Shown: piece after piece, positions 31,601 through 45,183 of the stretch
Position numbering within the stretch: the first letter of the stretch is position 1
How the letters are laid out: each line of letters starts with the position of its first letter
NCBI GenBank assembly: GCA_013399875.1
Contig: VXAZ01008140.1
Span: 124,001-188,000 of the forward strand
Reading direction: 5' to 3'
DNA length: 64,000 nucleotides
DNA from: Gymnorhina tibicen
Lineage: Eukaryota > Chordata > Aves > Passeriformes > Artamidae
Position numbers and translations under genes: made by a program
Notes under the pieces: model-generated
Seen by the model: the letters and a program-made list of their open reading frames with translations, nothing else
Database searches by the model: none
What the model was told of the DNA's origin: nothing

Positions 31601-34600
31601 GCCCTGTGGTTGTGGAAGAGGAAGGGAATGAAATCCTCTCTTGCAATAAGGAGGAGAATCTTGGAGGAACTGCCCAAAAAGTGTATCTCCTTCGTCTGAG
31701 TCAGGAAAGAAACTGTGCCAAGTCAATGGGATTTATTTCAAATTCTGGCTCATTTTGACTCCTATTAACTCTAAATGAAGACCAGCTGGGATCAGTCTGC
31801 CTCCCCCAGCAGCAGAGCCTGCGAGGGCCAAACGGCCCCTCGGCTGCTGGAGAGCAGCCTCAGTTGCTGCAAGCAGCAGTTCCCTTGGGATTGGGAAAGC
31901 TCTGTGATTCCCTGTAGGATGCACAGGGCTCACAGGCAACCCTGGTCCACTCCAAAGGTTTCAATGGATTTGGTGGACTGAGTCACAGAGAGCAGAATAG
32001 CAAAAAAAGGGGGGAAAAGTCCCACACAATAATATCACCCAAACAACAAAATCCAGCATGTACCTCTCCATAAAGCGGGATGTTTAGAAAAGGCTGATGC
32101 TGGGGCCATCAGCACTGATTATCAAAGCAAGAGCACAAGCTGATTGCAACTATGGGCAGAGGTGCCCAGGGATGATCATGTTGGTTCTAGAAGGGGAAGA
32201 AGAGAGACCCAGGCCTGCAGCTCCACAGAGAGGCATCGCCCTGACTCTTGGTCTCATACTCTTCAAAGCAGAGCTTTTCAGCATATTTGACTGCATTTCT
32301 GAGCAACTTTATTCACCTTTGATTTTTGATGCAAGACAAATACCTGCTTATGGCTTGTCTGGGTGTAGGTCTGCACGAGTAATGATACTCCAGGGTTGTA
32401 ACTCAAGGACACCCCATGGCCAAGTGCAAACATCATCAGCTCTGGAAACTGGGCTCCAGTAGAAGAACTGACCCCGCTGATATAGCAGTTATTGGAAAGG
32501 ACAGGCTGTAGGGCAGGAGTACGGCCTGTTGTGATCTCCTGGTCCCCCTCTGCCACCGACCGACCTCCTGCATGACCCTAGGCAAGCCACTTTACTATCT
32601 TGTGCATCTCCTCCTAACACATTATTCAAGGGCAGGATTTGGAGTAACACTACTCATTTACTAAAATTAAGGTGTGAGGATCTCGCTGTTACCACTGACA
32701 CACCGCCCTCCCCTGCACACCGAGCCTGGTGTTCTCCATTCCTTCCTCTGCCCAGTCAGAGGGTGACCCCACACCCTCTAGCTGGGGAGTTTAAGAAAAT
32801 TCTTTCAAGTAATTACTTCACAGACAGCCCATGGTCCAGGGCACGAAAAACAGCTTTTCCAGGAAACAACAGCTCAGCACATTATCAAAAAAAGCATAAA
32901 TTTCTGCATGGAGAGCAGAGATTAAAACCAGTGGTGACTCCAGGATTGTCCGGCCACCTCAGTGTTTTCAGGGAGGTGAATGCCATGGATGTGGTCCTGC
33001 CAGCTGGGGCTGAGCTCATGTGTATGCAGTGAATGGCTGGATGCAGCGACAGCAGAGCGAGGTGCTTTGTTGCAGAAAACCTCTGAATCATGTTTTCAGT
33101 GGCAAGAAAAAGAAAAGAACAAAGAGCAAAAACCACTCTGGGACAAATTCTGCTGTAAGTGGTGTTTGGACAACTTTGTACAACAGCAATGTGTTGGATG
33201 AGAAGAAGCTCCTGCTCTGCCCTGGCACTGCAGGGCCCAGACAGCAGCCTCATCTCAGCATGGCATTGCTGGAGCAGCTCTGCTATCTCAGAGAAGAAGG
33301 TCCATCCTGGCCAGCAAGTCCTCCTTCCACTTCAGGATTGTAGCCTGTAGAGGAGAGAGGGACAAAAATGTGATGGGAAGGATCCTCAGAACACCATTCA
33401 GAGCTGTGTGTGGGGTTGCTGCTGCTCTCAAGAGCGACCACAGCACTAGAGACATGAGTTCACTCTGTGCTCTGTACTAGGCTGGAGAGTGGCTTGATCC
33501 TTTGAGTTCCCTAAAAAAAACCTTCTCAGCTCTCCACCCCAGCCCTGCTCTGACACTCTACCCTCCTGAAGAGCAAACAAAAAGACTTTGGATCTTGTTG
33601 CACCAGAGCAAAAGGATTTACAGCCCTTGAAGCTCTTCTGGGCTGATGGTGCACATCTGCATGCCACAGCAGGGCCGGCAAATGCAGCAATATCTTCTCT
33701 GATGTAATTGTTTATGGCAATTTAGACCATTGGAGTGTCTGGCTCAAAGCCTTCTGAGTCCTGACGTGGCTTGAATGACCGTGCAAATAGGATTTCAGGT
33801 TAAAATGGAAGTGGAAAGAACTCGACTCCCAATTTTGCTGAACAATGAGGGATTTTCTTGTTTCAGAGCATGTTGTTCAGTATTTCCAGGCTCTCAAATT
33901 GCTTTCCTGGAACTGTAAACCTCTTGCTATCAGATGTCGGCCATGTACGGCAACCAGCACATTACAAAAACCACAGCACAGAGCCACGGAGCACAGCTGG
34001 AAACCCATCACCTCCCTCTGCCAGCTGGCCTGGGCCTTCCTCAGCCACCGCTGGATCTGTCATCCTCCCAGGGAAGGGCTGAAATGCCGCCTTTTCCATC
34101 ACTGCAGAGGAGAAGCAGCAGAGGGAAGCACTTTTTGGGGGAAGAGGTTGCTCTCAGGGCCCACTCGCCTGTGACCAGGTTGTTGGTGGCACACTAGTGA
34201 CTTCAGCCTCTGGCTTTTACCATCCTCTGATGCAATGAGCAGCTCTGATGGGCAGTCAGATCCTTTGTGAATGCAGGTTACTCTCCAGGGATGTTCTCTG
34301 GGTGTTTCAGGCTCTGTGGCACTATTCCTTCACAGCCTTACAGATCAGCAGATAAATTATCTTTTTATTTTGGCAAACCACACCATGACGCTTGCACTGC
34401 TGATGGATGCCTTGCCAGGGTTTAGCAGGCTGTTGTACCTTCCAGTGTAGCCACACACTGAGGAGAATATCCTTGTTCTGCCTTGCCCATACAAAAAGTC
34501 TGGATCACCGGTCAGTCTCTCTGAATGCAGATGCCCAAACAGTCCCTGGTGCTCTGCAAGGGGAAGGGATTTTCAGGCCTTTGTTGTTCAAACCAGAGGG

Positions 34601-37600
34601 CAAATGGCCATGTTCAGAAGAGAGTCAAGGTCAAGTGAAAGCAACAAGTTTGTGTTAGAAGACACAAACCACTGGAAGGAGATAATATGTGGGCCAGCAG
34701 CTCAGGAAAGGTGCAAATCTCTGGAAATCTCAACTGGATCTTGCACTGGTGCTCTGATTTCTCTTATGGCCAAGGGGACAACTGGCCCATTCCTCCACTG
34801 AGCAAGAACTGGGGCTGAATGGAGCAGCGTGAACTTGGACAAAGTGACCAAAAGATAGAGGATACTCACTTATCTCAGCTCCAGCTGCCTCGAGCCCTGC
34901 CAGCCACAGCTGTGAAGCTCATGGACCATCTCAGCTGCCAGGTTTGTTTGCTGAAATCCAACCCTGGAGACTCGACTGGGGCCTCCCTGCTGCTTTTTTG
35001 TTTGAGATTCAAAACCACAGTGGAAACTGGTTTTCAGATATGTTAATGCTGGAAATGCTTGAGCCAAGTTAAAGCTAATGATCTCTGAAAAAATGTTTCC
35101 TGAGCACAGAGGGAAGTTTGGTTGTGCTCAGGAAGTCATGTGGTATCAGCATCAGGATGGCTCTCTGGAAAATGAAGCCTTGCTCAGGAAAGCCAGATGT
35201 GCCTCCGCTGATCCCATCGATCGCCAGGTGAGTGTCTCTCTTCTGCATGACCCAAAATGGCAGCACAGACCCTCTGTGCTTCCTCCAGCTTTCAAAATTG
35301 CTCTGGGGTACATCCCTTCATCTGCCATCTCCAGGGAGCTCCAGAACTGCAGATCCTCTAATCTCCTACCATCCCTCATGCTGGCCTGTTGCCACGTTAG
35401 GTGTGAGCTGGTCGTGCTGAATTCCCTAGCTCCTATACCTGTCCTGCCAGCACCAGCCTCTGCTCCAGGCCAGGATATACAAAACGGGCTGAAAATGTAC
35501 CAGCAGTGAAGTCAGATCATTTCAGAGAAATCTGGCACCTCATTTCCTACATCAGTCACAAGGACACTTGATAGTGAAGTGTCACATTCCTGTAGACATA
35601 AGCAAAATAAAGATTAAGACTAAACATTTTCTTGGCGTTAAGGACAAACCTTCAAGATGTGGTGTGGCTGCAGAAACTTGTGCTGAAAAGGGTTTTTCCA
35701 GAGGTTGTTGCTGTCCATGGAGGGCATGTCTCTGTGGGTCCCCCCTCTTGAGTAACACAGGGACAAGCCAAGGTTTAGGAGAACCTTGTCTGTGTCCACG
35801 ACTGCAGATGGGCATCAGCTTCCTCAAACTAACACCAACCTCTTCCAGAAGCAGAAGATGAGCTTCACACCCCCAAATGGAACTCAGTTTGTTGGCACAC
35901 GTAACTGCACAGATCCTTGTGTGTGCACCTCTCCTACTAAGGGCACAGAAGCATCAACATCTTCCCTGTCCCCTTTGTAGCTGAGCAGGATATCCCAACA
36001 AAGACTGGAGCTGAGGAAAAGCCCAGGAAAACATCAGTGGATCCAGGCAGGAATGTGGTGAAGGAGATGTAAGGACTTGGGGGTGTCATGCCAGGAGAGG
36101 CCAAATGAAGATGCAATAGTTAAAGATGAAGTTCTTAAAACCTCTAAACTGATTATTGGACAGCATAACACTGTCACATCAGAAGTATTAAAACCATTCA
36201 CAATAGGGTGGTGTGGAATCACTCAGTATCTGCAGCACCCAAACCCAACATGCTCCCTCTCGCTGCAATCCAAGCACCTCCAACACCTTCCCCAACCAAT
36301 TTCTGTGCCACGACAGAACAGGAGTTCGTCACCTTGACATCTGCCCTTGTGTGAACAACCTTCATGACTTCCCCATGACAAGATTTTTTGTTATCTTTGT
36401 CCAGTAGCCTTAAAGCCTTCTGTGCATCATGCAGTTTGTGGTGGGCTGTGCCTGTGGTGGCTTTTGCAGCATGTCCTCCAGAGGATGGCTTGGCTGGATA
36501 TTCCAGCTTCCAACCCTCAGCTGGAAAGGAGGGGCTTGCAGTTATCTCTAGCAGTTTCCACTTCTGAGCTGTAAACCTTATCTTGACAGAAATCTAAGGA
36601 AGACCCCACTGGTATTTGTACTCTCCATGGGAATGCAGAATTAAATTCTCAGTAATGGGAAGAGAAAAATTATTTGTGCTTCTGTCAGAGGACTTCCATA
36701 TTTAAATGACCTCAGTAAGCACAGGAACACCAGCCTGTGTATTAGGTAACAGTGTTTGGCAGGGGAAGCAGCACTATCTGGAGCCTATGCAGGTCTGAAA
36801 GTCTGCCTGAGTTTAGGCATAAGGAAATGCAAAGAAGTATATTAAAATAGTAGATGGAAATATAGCGCTCTGCAGTAAAAAAAACCAAAAGGGAGTGATT
36901 ATGAGCAGGAATCTTGGCTCTATTGACTCATTTTTTTTAAAAAATAAAACAGAAAACAGCATCATGTTCCCAGGGACATGCTGGCAAACAGCAGGGACAG
37001 AGTCTGAGAGAATCTGTATTTTATACTTTATAACTGAATATGGCTTTTGCATGATTTTAGTATTTTTATTGGTTCTTAAAACATACACAATATAAACACA
37101 TGAACCAGCCAGAAGTACAGCACATGCAGGGTGACTGTCCAGTGGTGCCAGCCTGCAGCTGGGAAGGAGCTGAGGTGTTGGAGACCACCCTTGCCTGTGG
37201 TATGATCCCAGTCCTGAAAGGGCTCCCTGTTGGGTACAGGGGCCTGTGGCAAAGGGTGGCTTTATTTGGGGCAGGACTACAGGCTTATTCTGCACATTTA
37301 TGGTGCTGCATTAATGTATTAAGCCAATGTTTCCACTTGCTAGTCGAGTCAGTGCTCAAATCCCAACCTCAGCCCAAAAATAACATAAATCCATCTCTTT
37401 TGCTGCTTCCATCCCCTCACACCCTTCTCCCTTCCCTCCTTTTAGCCAGCCACAACATCACCAAAAGGAAAATCAACGTTTCGCCATGGAGCATCCACCC
37501 AGGGCTCGGCGGTACCTGCCGGCCCTGCTGCTTCCCACCCAGCCTGGGCTGGGATTTCAGAGCTGCCTTTAAACTTGGACTTCTTGTTCCTTTGCCACAG

Positions 37601-38449
37601 ATGTGTGGGATTGGAGTTGGTGTGTTCCTGCATGAGGGGTAAGACGTGTGCTGCAGGGGAGCATGTGCCTCCCACTGAGCTGGGCTGTCCGCCTGCTGAA
37701 CGAGCCTTGCAAGCCCTCCTGCTGATAACTTTGATCCAAGACAGCAAATCACAATGAATAAACTATGTCCTCAACCTGATAAACTCCGCGTTTCAAGCAG
37801 AAAGGCCTGCCTTGCAGAACAGCCCACCGGAGCACTGGGCAGAGCCATCCTCCACCTGACATTATCCTGTTCCCTCTCATCTCAGAGCCAGAATCAAACT
37901 TTTTCTTTCTACAGCACCAAGATCAGACCTCCAAGTGAACCAGACATGCCCAGGATATTAACTGACGATTCAGGAGTCATATCCTGCTGATTTCTTCTAG
38001 TTGTTTTCTATATTTAATGGGGAAATCTTAGAAGGGAAGACCAGAAGCAAGCAAGTGACCATCAGCGAAGGCACAAGGTGGCCAATTCCAAGCTCCAGGC
38101 CCAAGCTAGTTCCAGGCCCAAGCCAGCGGCAACCAGGGAAAACTCAGCCCCTCTCAGTCCTCTGGGCCTCCTCCCCATCACCCTGTGGGGCCCGTCTTAC
38201 AGATGTGGGAGGGAGGCACCATTTCTCAAAGACTGTGACAGATCAGATTCACATTCTCATGCATGAATCCTAATTGAAAGACCAAACCATCTCCTGGACA
38301 TAGTTTTTCATGAAAACAACACACTTTACCATAATATTTATAAACAAGTTACATCTCAGGTGACCTCCTGCCCTACGCAGTGTCCTGGTTCACACACTCA
38401 TCACTACGGGGAACCCACGGGTCACCAAGGGATGGTTTCGCAGACTCAC
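25631..38449 (-). other. COL27A1 large intron (12.8 kb)
   Basis: 12,819 nt without a coding exon. The exons on either side join as in human (GVR / GPEGK), so none is missing. I saw no transposon family that I can name, no tRNA, and no open frame with protein-like features. It is a place to look for enhancers or a nested non-coding RNA, but sequence alone shows neither. Confidence 0.75.
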
Positions 38450-38557
38450 TCGGACACCTGGGATGCCGGGATATCCAGGAGGTCCTTCTTTTCCCTTCAG
38501 TCCTTCATCGCCTTTTTCTCCTTTCTCTCCTTCTAGGCCTTGCTCTCCTTTGTCTCC
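38450..38557 (-). CDS. COL27A1: COL27A1 helix exon (108 nt), charged segment
   Basis: Twelve triplets, beginning [19 protein letters not shown] and ending [12 protein letters not shown]. The first half is strongly charged (E/K/D), the second Pro-rich. Acceptor CTTCCACAG, donor GTGAGT. Confidence 0.96.
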
Positions 38558-40408
38558 CTGTGGAAGAGAGGAGGGTGGGAGGTTTTCATACCCACACAAT
38601 ACATGGGTCACTGTACAAGGCTCTTGCAAGGGAAAACCCCAGCACATAATTAATATTTCAGGAGTCTGAGAGGAAGAGAGCCTGCAAGAAAAAGGATGAA
38701 TGAGGATGAGTCATAGTACACTTGACATTTAAAAAAGGAGCAAACCCAAGTTTCTGGCTGAAGGAGAAAGAACTCCCCCATTACACAGAGTAACCTGAAC
38801 CCCTTTGCTTCTCCTGCAATAAGGCCTGAACCTCCCACGTGAATGAGGCAGGCAGACAAGATTTGAAAATCTCCCTTGCTTCACCCAGAAGACCTGAGCT
38901 TGGGATGCTGGAAGACTTTTAATAGGATGGGTTTGTCTGGAGCAGCTGCTCAGCTCTTGCTGCCAAATAGAAATCAGCCCAGGGCTCCAATAAACACTCT
39001 GTGAAACTGTGTCACAGTGCCCTGTAAAGGATCTATGGCCTGAGCAGTGGGTATCCTGTCAAATCACTGCTCTGACAATTAAAGAATCACAGAATCAAAG
39101 AATCATTTGGGTTGGAAAAGACGTTTAAGATGAATGAATCCAAACATCAACCCAGTGCTGCCAAGCCCACCACTAAACCATGTCCCCAAGTGCCACTTCT
39201 AGGGATAGTGACTCCACCACTTCCTGTTCTAATGCCTGGCCATCCTTTCAGTGAAGAAATTTTTCCCAATATCCACTTACAGCTGCCCTGGTGAAACTAG
39301 TTGTTGAAATTTATGAAAAAATCCGGCAGATAATAAAATTTCAGTATTCGGCAAGATCAACCAACTGGAACACAGAGCAGAAATACAATCACAGAAGTGT
39401 AAGAAGTAAATTTGGAGCTGCTTTTCTTTTATCAAGATAAATAAAATATTGTAAATATTTTATAATATGCAGTACTACCACTCAAAATTATATGGAGACG
39501 ATGAAAAAGGCCAGTTTTATACTGAGAGCAGCATGTGCAGCCAAGCAGCCTTGAAAGGAACCATTTTCCTCTTGCACCTGTGTTGGGAGAGCTCAGCAAG
39601 ATCTCATCTGGTTAAAGAGCACAGACACATCTGGTTAAGTGTCCAGAGACACATTTGGGGTGGAAAGAGCTGGTTTGGTTCAAGAGCTCCTGGGCACAGC
39701 CAGCAGTGCAAGAGAATACAGAAGCCTTGACTGTCCTTAAGGAAGAGATTTTTGGTCCAACATTCAGAGATAAGCAGAAGTAGAAACACATGGCAAAGAA
39801 TTTAACTAGAAAGAAGCAATAAACTGCATTGTTGTGGGATAGGCTGCTCTTTCTTTCCATGGAACAAAATTGTTGGCCTGTTTGGAAAGGCTGGCTGTGC
39901 AGAGACATGAATCAGAGCCCTGTTCCAAAGGCAAGGTAGCAAACTCACAGCAGTGAGATACAGAGCGAACCCTGAGTGAGATCCTGGGGCTCTGCCAAGG
40001 GAAGGGGATCTGGTTTCTTTACTCTCTAATATTGTTCTGGTCAGTGGTGCAGGGGAGAGTGATGGACAATTCTTGGTTTCCCTTGCCAGGCCCAGGAATT
40101 CCTGATTGGTTGGAAATTTGATCTGTAAAGACTCAAATAAGACAGACAAATTGTTGGAAACCAGATTTTGAAGAACGTGACCTTTTTGGAGATCTGATCA
40201 GATGCCAAAACCGTGGGTAGAGGAGTGAAACAGGAGGGGTTTGTTATGTGTGCTTGCAGAAAAAAAGTCCTTAGAGAGTGCAGGGCAGAGGCTTATTCCA
40301 CAGAGGACCCAATAATCCCCTTGGCCTCATCGTGGCTCTGGGAATCACAGGGACCTGAGTGCACAGAGATGTGTGTGAGAGCTGGAACTCCATGGGAGTG
40401 AGGTTTAC
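38558..40408 (-). other. COL27A1 intron (1.85 kb)
   Basis: An 1,851-nt intron that contains the CR1 fragment at about 39083-39297. Nothing else recognised. Confidence 0.8.
39083..39297 (-). mobile_element. CR1 LINE fragment, old
   Basis: The plus strand reads AGAATCACAGAATCAAAGAA then ATTTGGGTTGGAAAAGACGT and a CR1-type body (AACCCAGTGCTGCCAAGCCC, CCCAAGTGCCAC) in reverse complement. It points along the minus strand. More diverged than the copy at 22431. Confidence 0.8.
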
Positions 40409-40462
40409 CTTGATCCCATCTGGCCCCAGCTGCCCGCTGTCCCCTTCCAGCCCGGATTCTCC
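40409..40462 (-). CDS. COL27A1: COL27A1 helix exon (54 nt)
   Basis: GESGLEGDSGQLGPDGIK, six triplets; GLEGDSGxxGPDGxK shared with human. Acceptor TGCCCACAG, donor GTAAAC. Confidence 0.95.
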
Positions 40463-41205
40463 CTGTGGGCAGAAGCAAACACCATAAGGCTGTGCCTTAA
40501 ATGTGCTTTTCCCTGAGCTTTCTGCAGCTGGCTCACAGCAGCAGCCAGGCTGCAGTGATGGGAGCCCAGTCCTGCACTCTAACATGTGTCCTATCTCATA
40601 CCCTAATGCTGAACAAGCTCTTCCTGGAGCAAGAGCAGGAATTAAACCTCTTGCTCTATTCTAAGCCACAGTTTCTCCTCCACGGACCCACTGCTGCCCT
40701 GCAGGAAGCCCTCCTTCCCTGTGTGAAAAGGAGATCAGTCTGAATTCATTTAACCTGGGGCTTCCTCATCCTGCTCCAACAACTGACCTCAGTCCTGGGA
40801 AGGGACACAGCCCCTGCCAGCCTCAATCCATGCATTCATCCCCCCCGCCCCCTCCCACGCACAGTGTATCCAGTGTTTCCCTGCTTAAAGCCGCCTTCTG
40901 CTCCAGCGGCCCCGGCCCTGCACGGACACAGCCTCTGGCAAACAGGAGGGGTCTGTTCCCACATCTGTTCCCACACTGCCCCTTTCACACTCGGTATCAC
41001 AGTGGCATCTGAAAGGCTCAGAGAGGCTGGTGAACTCAGGCTGATGGGCTCTGGGGGGAAGGTACTTCCACCACTGCAGAAGGAACAGGGGTTGGGAGGG
41101 TTACGGGATGCAGGGTCAGCCTGTCCAGGCGGTGGGAGAACAGGGACAGAACCTGTGGGGAACTGATGAGGCACAGAAGCCCCACCAGAAGGTGGCCATA
41201 CTCAC
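40463..41205 (-). other. COL27A1 intron
   Basis: A 743-nt intron; nothing else recognised. Confidence 0.8.
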
Positions 41206-41259
41206 TCTTTGGCCAACAAGACCTTGCTCTCCACGGATTCCTAACTGGCCAGGATCACC
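41206..41259 (-). CDS. COL27A1: COL27A1 helix exon (54 nt)
   Basis: GDPGQLGIRGEQGLVGQR, six triplets; GEQGLxGQR shared with human. Acceptor CTTTTTAG, donor GTGAGT. Confidence 0.95.
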
Positions 41260-42808
41260 CTAAAAAGAAGGAAGACAAGCTGTTTACTGACAGTGAGTGA
41301 ACATGAAAGCACCTCCCACTGCACTCTTAATTTTGACTTTTTCTTTCCCTCTCCCACACAAAGACCTTCAGCTGAGTTTTCAATGGGGGTTCAAAGGCCC
41401 AGCATAGGGACAGTACATAGGGACAGCAAAGAAGGACACATCTCACAGGCTCTCTTGCAATGATGCTTGACAGGACAGGGGTCACAGAGGGGTCTGAGCT
41501 GCCTGAAGCTGCAGATCCAGAAGGCATTCTCTGGCATGGTCCTTCACAGACAAGCAGCAGTATGGGTGCAATGTGGTGTGGCGGCAGAAAAAACCAGAGT
41601 GAGGGAGAAAAAAACCAACAGCTCTTTTAGCCCCAGTTCCAGAGGAATCTGAATCTTTGATAGCAGTAAAATGAGTGAACAGAAGGTGGTGGAGCTGGCA
41701 AACAAATGGATCTTGCCAATATAGCACTGGAGGTTGGATGGCCTCTCTCCCATGTGTGCCCATTGAAGCACTCTGCTTTGCATGGAAGAGACCTCAGGAA
41801 TTGCAGAGGATTCAAGGGAAAAAGGTTTGAGATATCCATGAACCTCATCCCACAGCAAACTGCTCTGCAAGCAGTGACTGCACAGACCAGTCTCGGTCCA
41901 GCTCCTTCCAGCTTGGAGAAGGAGCAGGATGGGACTCTCACTTCACAACTTCCCAGCAAGGACAGCAGGTAAAGGGGTCTGTGCAAATCATCATGTCCTG
42001 CTCCAAGGAGGGCAGCCAGGAGCACTGGAGCTGAAACCCTCGTGCAGTATCAGGATGCCAAAGACACAGTAGCTCCAGTGAAGTGTCAGAAGATTTGCCA
42101 AGGAAAACATGGCAAAGGATGGGGTGGGGGTGGGAGTGAAGAGTAGCACAGAGGAAATTGCATTTAATCCCCACATAGAGTTTGTTCAAAAGTTCTGCTC
42201 ACGGGAGCAAACCTTCAGACCAAGGGGGTTAGGATTAAATAAAACCCCCTCTGAGCTGCTTAGCATTGGGATTTTATTCAAAGAAAGAGATGGCTTTTAT
42301 GTGGACAAGAAGGTGCATTCATGGTCTGAAGCAGGGCACCCTTCCCCTGGACCATCAGAGGAGTTCATTCCCCAGAGAGCTGAGGCTTGGAAACTGTGGC
42401 AGGACCTTTTCTGAGGGTATTTTTAAGTCTGACACCTCCCTAAGACTCTTCTGGTTTCAAATTGGAAGCCGCCTCGATCTCTGAGTCTCAAGGACTCCCC
42501 TCTCCATTGAGATTTTGGATCTGCAAAGAGTTGAGCTTCATTTCCAAGGCCCTTCACAGCTCTTGAGGCACAAGATCCCTCGGATCGGGCCTCTCCCCAG
42601 CACTGACAGCCTCCCCCTCAGGATGGGGCTCAGGAATTTGTAAAAATGGCTAAAATTAACCCAGTTTTAGGGTTTTTAAACTTTATCTTTTGTTGAACGC
42701 ACTAGCTGCTAGAGGGTAAACCTGCAATGTCACTCAGTCCTGCAGGAACACAAGTTGCCATTTATCTCCCCAGTCTGGCAGAAAAATTGCACTCAGGGTT
42801 TTTCTTAC
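41260..42808 (-). other. COL27A1 intron (1.5 kb)
   Basis: A 1,549-nt intron; nothing else recognised. Confidence 0.8.
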
Positions 42809-42862
42809 CTTCATGCCAGGTTCACCTGCAAGACCAGGTTGTCCCATTGAGCCTGGTGGTCC
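42809..42862 (-). CDS. COL27A1: COL27A1 helix exon (54 nt)
   Basis: GPPGSMGQPGLAGEPGMK, six triplets; corresponds to human GPPGAVGEPGLPGEAGMK. Acceptor TTTTTTCCAG, donor GTAAGA. Confidence 0.95.
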
Positions 42863-45129
42863 CTGGAAAAAAAAAACCCAACAAGATAATGAAAAAGCCT
42901 ATTGTAACCAAGCAGGAAGCAAGATCAAAGACATAATTCCTTTAGCAGAGCCCTCCTGGGACAGCCAAGCCCTGGTTCAATGCAATTACCTCCCTGGAGC
43001 TGGCTCAGGGTCCACGGCATCAAAGAGGTCCCTCGTGCCTGGATTCTGGGAGGGCTCTGATCAACTCTCACACCTCCCATCTCCCCAGCCTCCTCTGCCA
43101 AGCACCTTTCTCTACCTCCTTCCAATCCCTCTGCTTCCTAAGGTTAGAAACCCCACCAGGGAGCAGCACTGGAACCAGCTGGGATAGAAGGGAAGAGGTC
43201 CAGAATTAGACTTGGAAGCTCTTTGCAAGGGTCCAGCAGGCTGGGCTGGTACAGTGGGTAACAGAAATGCTTGGCTGTGCTCTTGCTCTTGCTCCCTGCA
43301 GCCCCACTTCTCCATTCCCACTGGTGTGAGCACATCCTCTGCACCACCAGGCTCCTTTTGATGAGGGTCAAGCTGCCCCACAGGCCACACCTTCCAGCTG
43401 AGCCGTTGCCCCCCATTCCCAGAGAGGCAGGCACACGATGGTGCTGCCAGCTAAAGTGAGCTGAGGGCAGCAAGATGACACTGAGCCCTCCAGCACAAAT
43501 TTTGGCCAGATTAACCTTGACATCCATCAGCCAGCTGTCTTTGGCTGTACAGGGCCAGCAAACATCCAAAGGCTAATGCCTGGGCTAAGACCAGAAATCC
43601 ACAGCCCAGGCTGGACTGGCTGAGAGAAACTTTCTCGCTCTTGTGTGAGCACAGACTCTGGTAGAAGGGTTTGGCATCCCTCAGAGAGCCAAAAATGAGT
43701 GCCTGACCTGGAAAAGGATAGGAATTCAGACAGAAAGATGGAAGATGTGAGAATGACCTTGCAAACTGTTCTCACTCAGTCCAGCTCCATGTACAGCCCC
43801 TGATAGTGGGGTCACATACTATCTTTAGTACCAAGATCTGTTGGGAGCTTTAATCTTTGTACATTTGCTCCTACCTCTGGGAAGCGTGGGGAATGAGAGT
43901 CCGTAAAACAAGCCCAAAGATGGGACAGTAAAGCTTCTCTTTGAAGGATTTGAGTGGTTTATTTACTTATGATATTTGCATTCCGGACAACAATCTCCCT
44001 TCTCTTTACAGTTGGGAATAAAGGAAAAAAGAGCACATAGTCAAGGGAGCTACCCAGGGAATAAAGCCAGTTCCTGGCTTGCTGAAATGGATTCAAGCAG
44101 AGGAGGGAGCAGGGTGTGTGTTGGGTTTGTGAACAAACAGTCAAGTCACGCAATGAGAAAATTCAAGCTCCAATGAAAGCAAAAATCCTGCTTTGGTTTC
44201 TCTGGAGGTGCCAGTGCAGAGAAAGGCTCCTGGAAGAGTTACATACTTGAATGAAGGTCTGTACTTTCTTGGTTGGCAGCATCCAGAATGGCTCAGTAGC
44301 AGCTTTCCAGCTCCCCAGTGTGGTTTACCATGCTGAGAGCTTGCTCCATCCGGTCCAGCAGCCATGAGAATGGAAACTTTCATGACTCACACACTTTGCA
44401 TAAACTCCGTTCAAAGCCACCTTCATGTCTGTATTACAGCTCAGGACCTATGGAATGGGGCTGTGCAAGGGGAACTGGCACATGTAATAGAAAGAGCCAA
44501 GACTGTATTATTTTAAGAGGAGTGAAATAAAGCCAAAAGTGCAGAGGAGTTGGGGGAAACCACGGAGGCATCCCCTGCACTCCATTGGGACACTGTTTGG
44601 CAGCCGCTGCTTGGTTTTGGTGTGTTTGTGCCACTGCTTCATGGCAACCACAGCCCAGCAGCACCGTCAGCAGCAAAGGCATCTCTGAGCTTCCTGCACT
44701 GGCTGCAGCAGCCTCTTCTGGGGCTGCCATGGCCATCTGGGCGGGCTGGCAAACCTATGTTTTATCAGCAACAGCACCAGGGACAGGGAAAGACTAGTAC
44801 TCAGTCTGAATTGTTCTTGTATTGGGTCCCTGACTCTGGGTGCAAAAAGTTGGTCCCTGGCGTGGTCACTTTTGAAATGTATCTTCTGTTGAGGAAACGG
44901 GTCTGCACTTCCACCAGCTGGATGTCTGTGGCCTGTGATGAAAAGGGTGCTCAAATTTCTGATTTTCACTGTTTGTTTTGGAAGCTGACTTTCAGACTTA
45001 AGGGAAATCCTTCCTGCTCGTTACACACTTCCAGGTGTGGAAGGATGTTCCCCTGCACATTTACTCCTCCCTCAGTCCTGCCACTCCTGGTGGAAGGAGA
45101 AAACAAACAGGAACAAAGATCAGACTTAC
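42863..45129 (-). other. COL27A1 intron (2.3 kb)
   Basis: A 2,267-nt intron. A 214-codon plus-strand open frame (44550-45194) runs through it into the next exon in antisense; it has no recognisable protein features. No repeat named. Confidence 0.8.
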
Positions 45130-45183
45130 CTTATGCCCCATTTCTCCCAAAGGCCCGGGTGGCCCCTGTGGTCCTTGGGGACC
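45130..45183 (-). CDS. COL27A1: COL27A1 helix exon (54 nt)
   Basis: GPQGPQGPPGPLGEMGHK, six triplets; corresponds to human GPQGPQGPIGPPGEMGPK. Acceptor ATTTTGCAG, donor GTAAGT. Confidence 0.95.
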
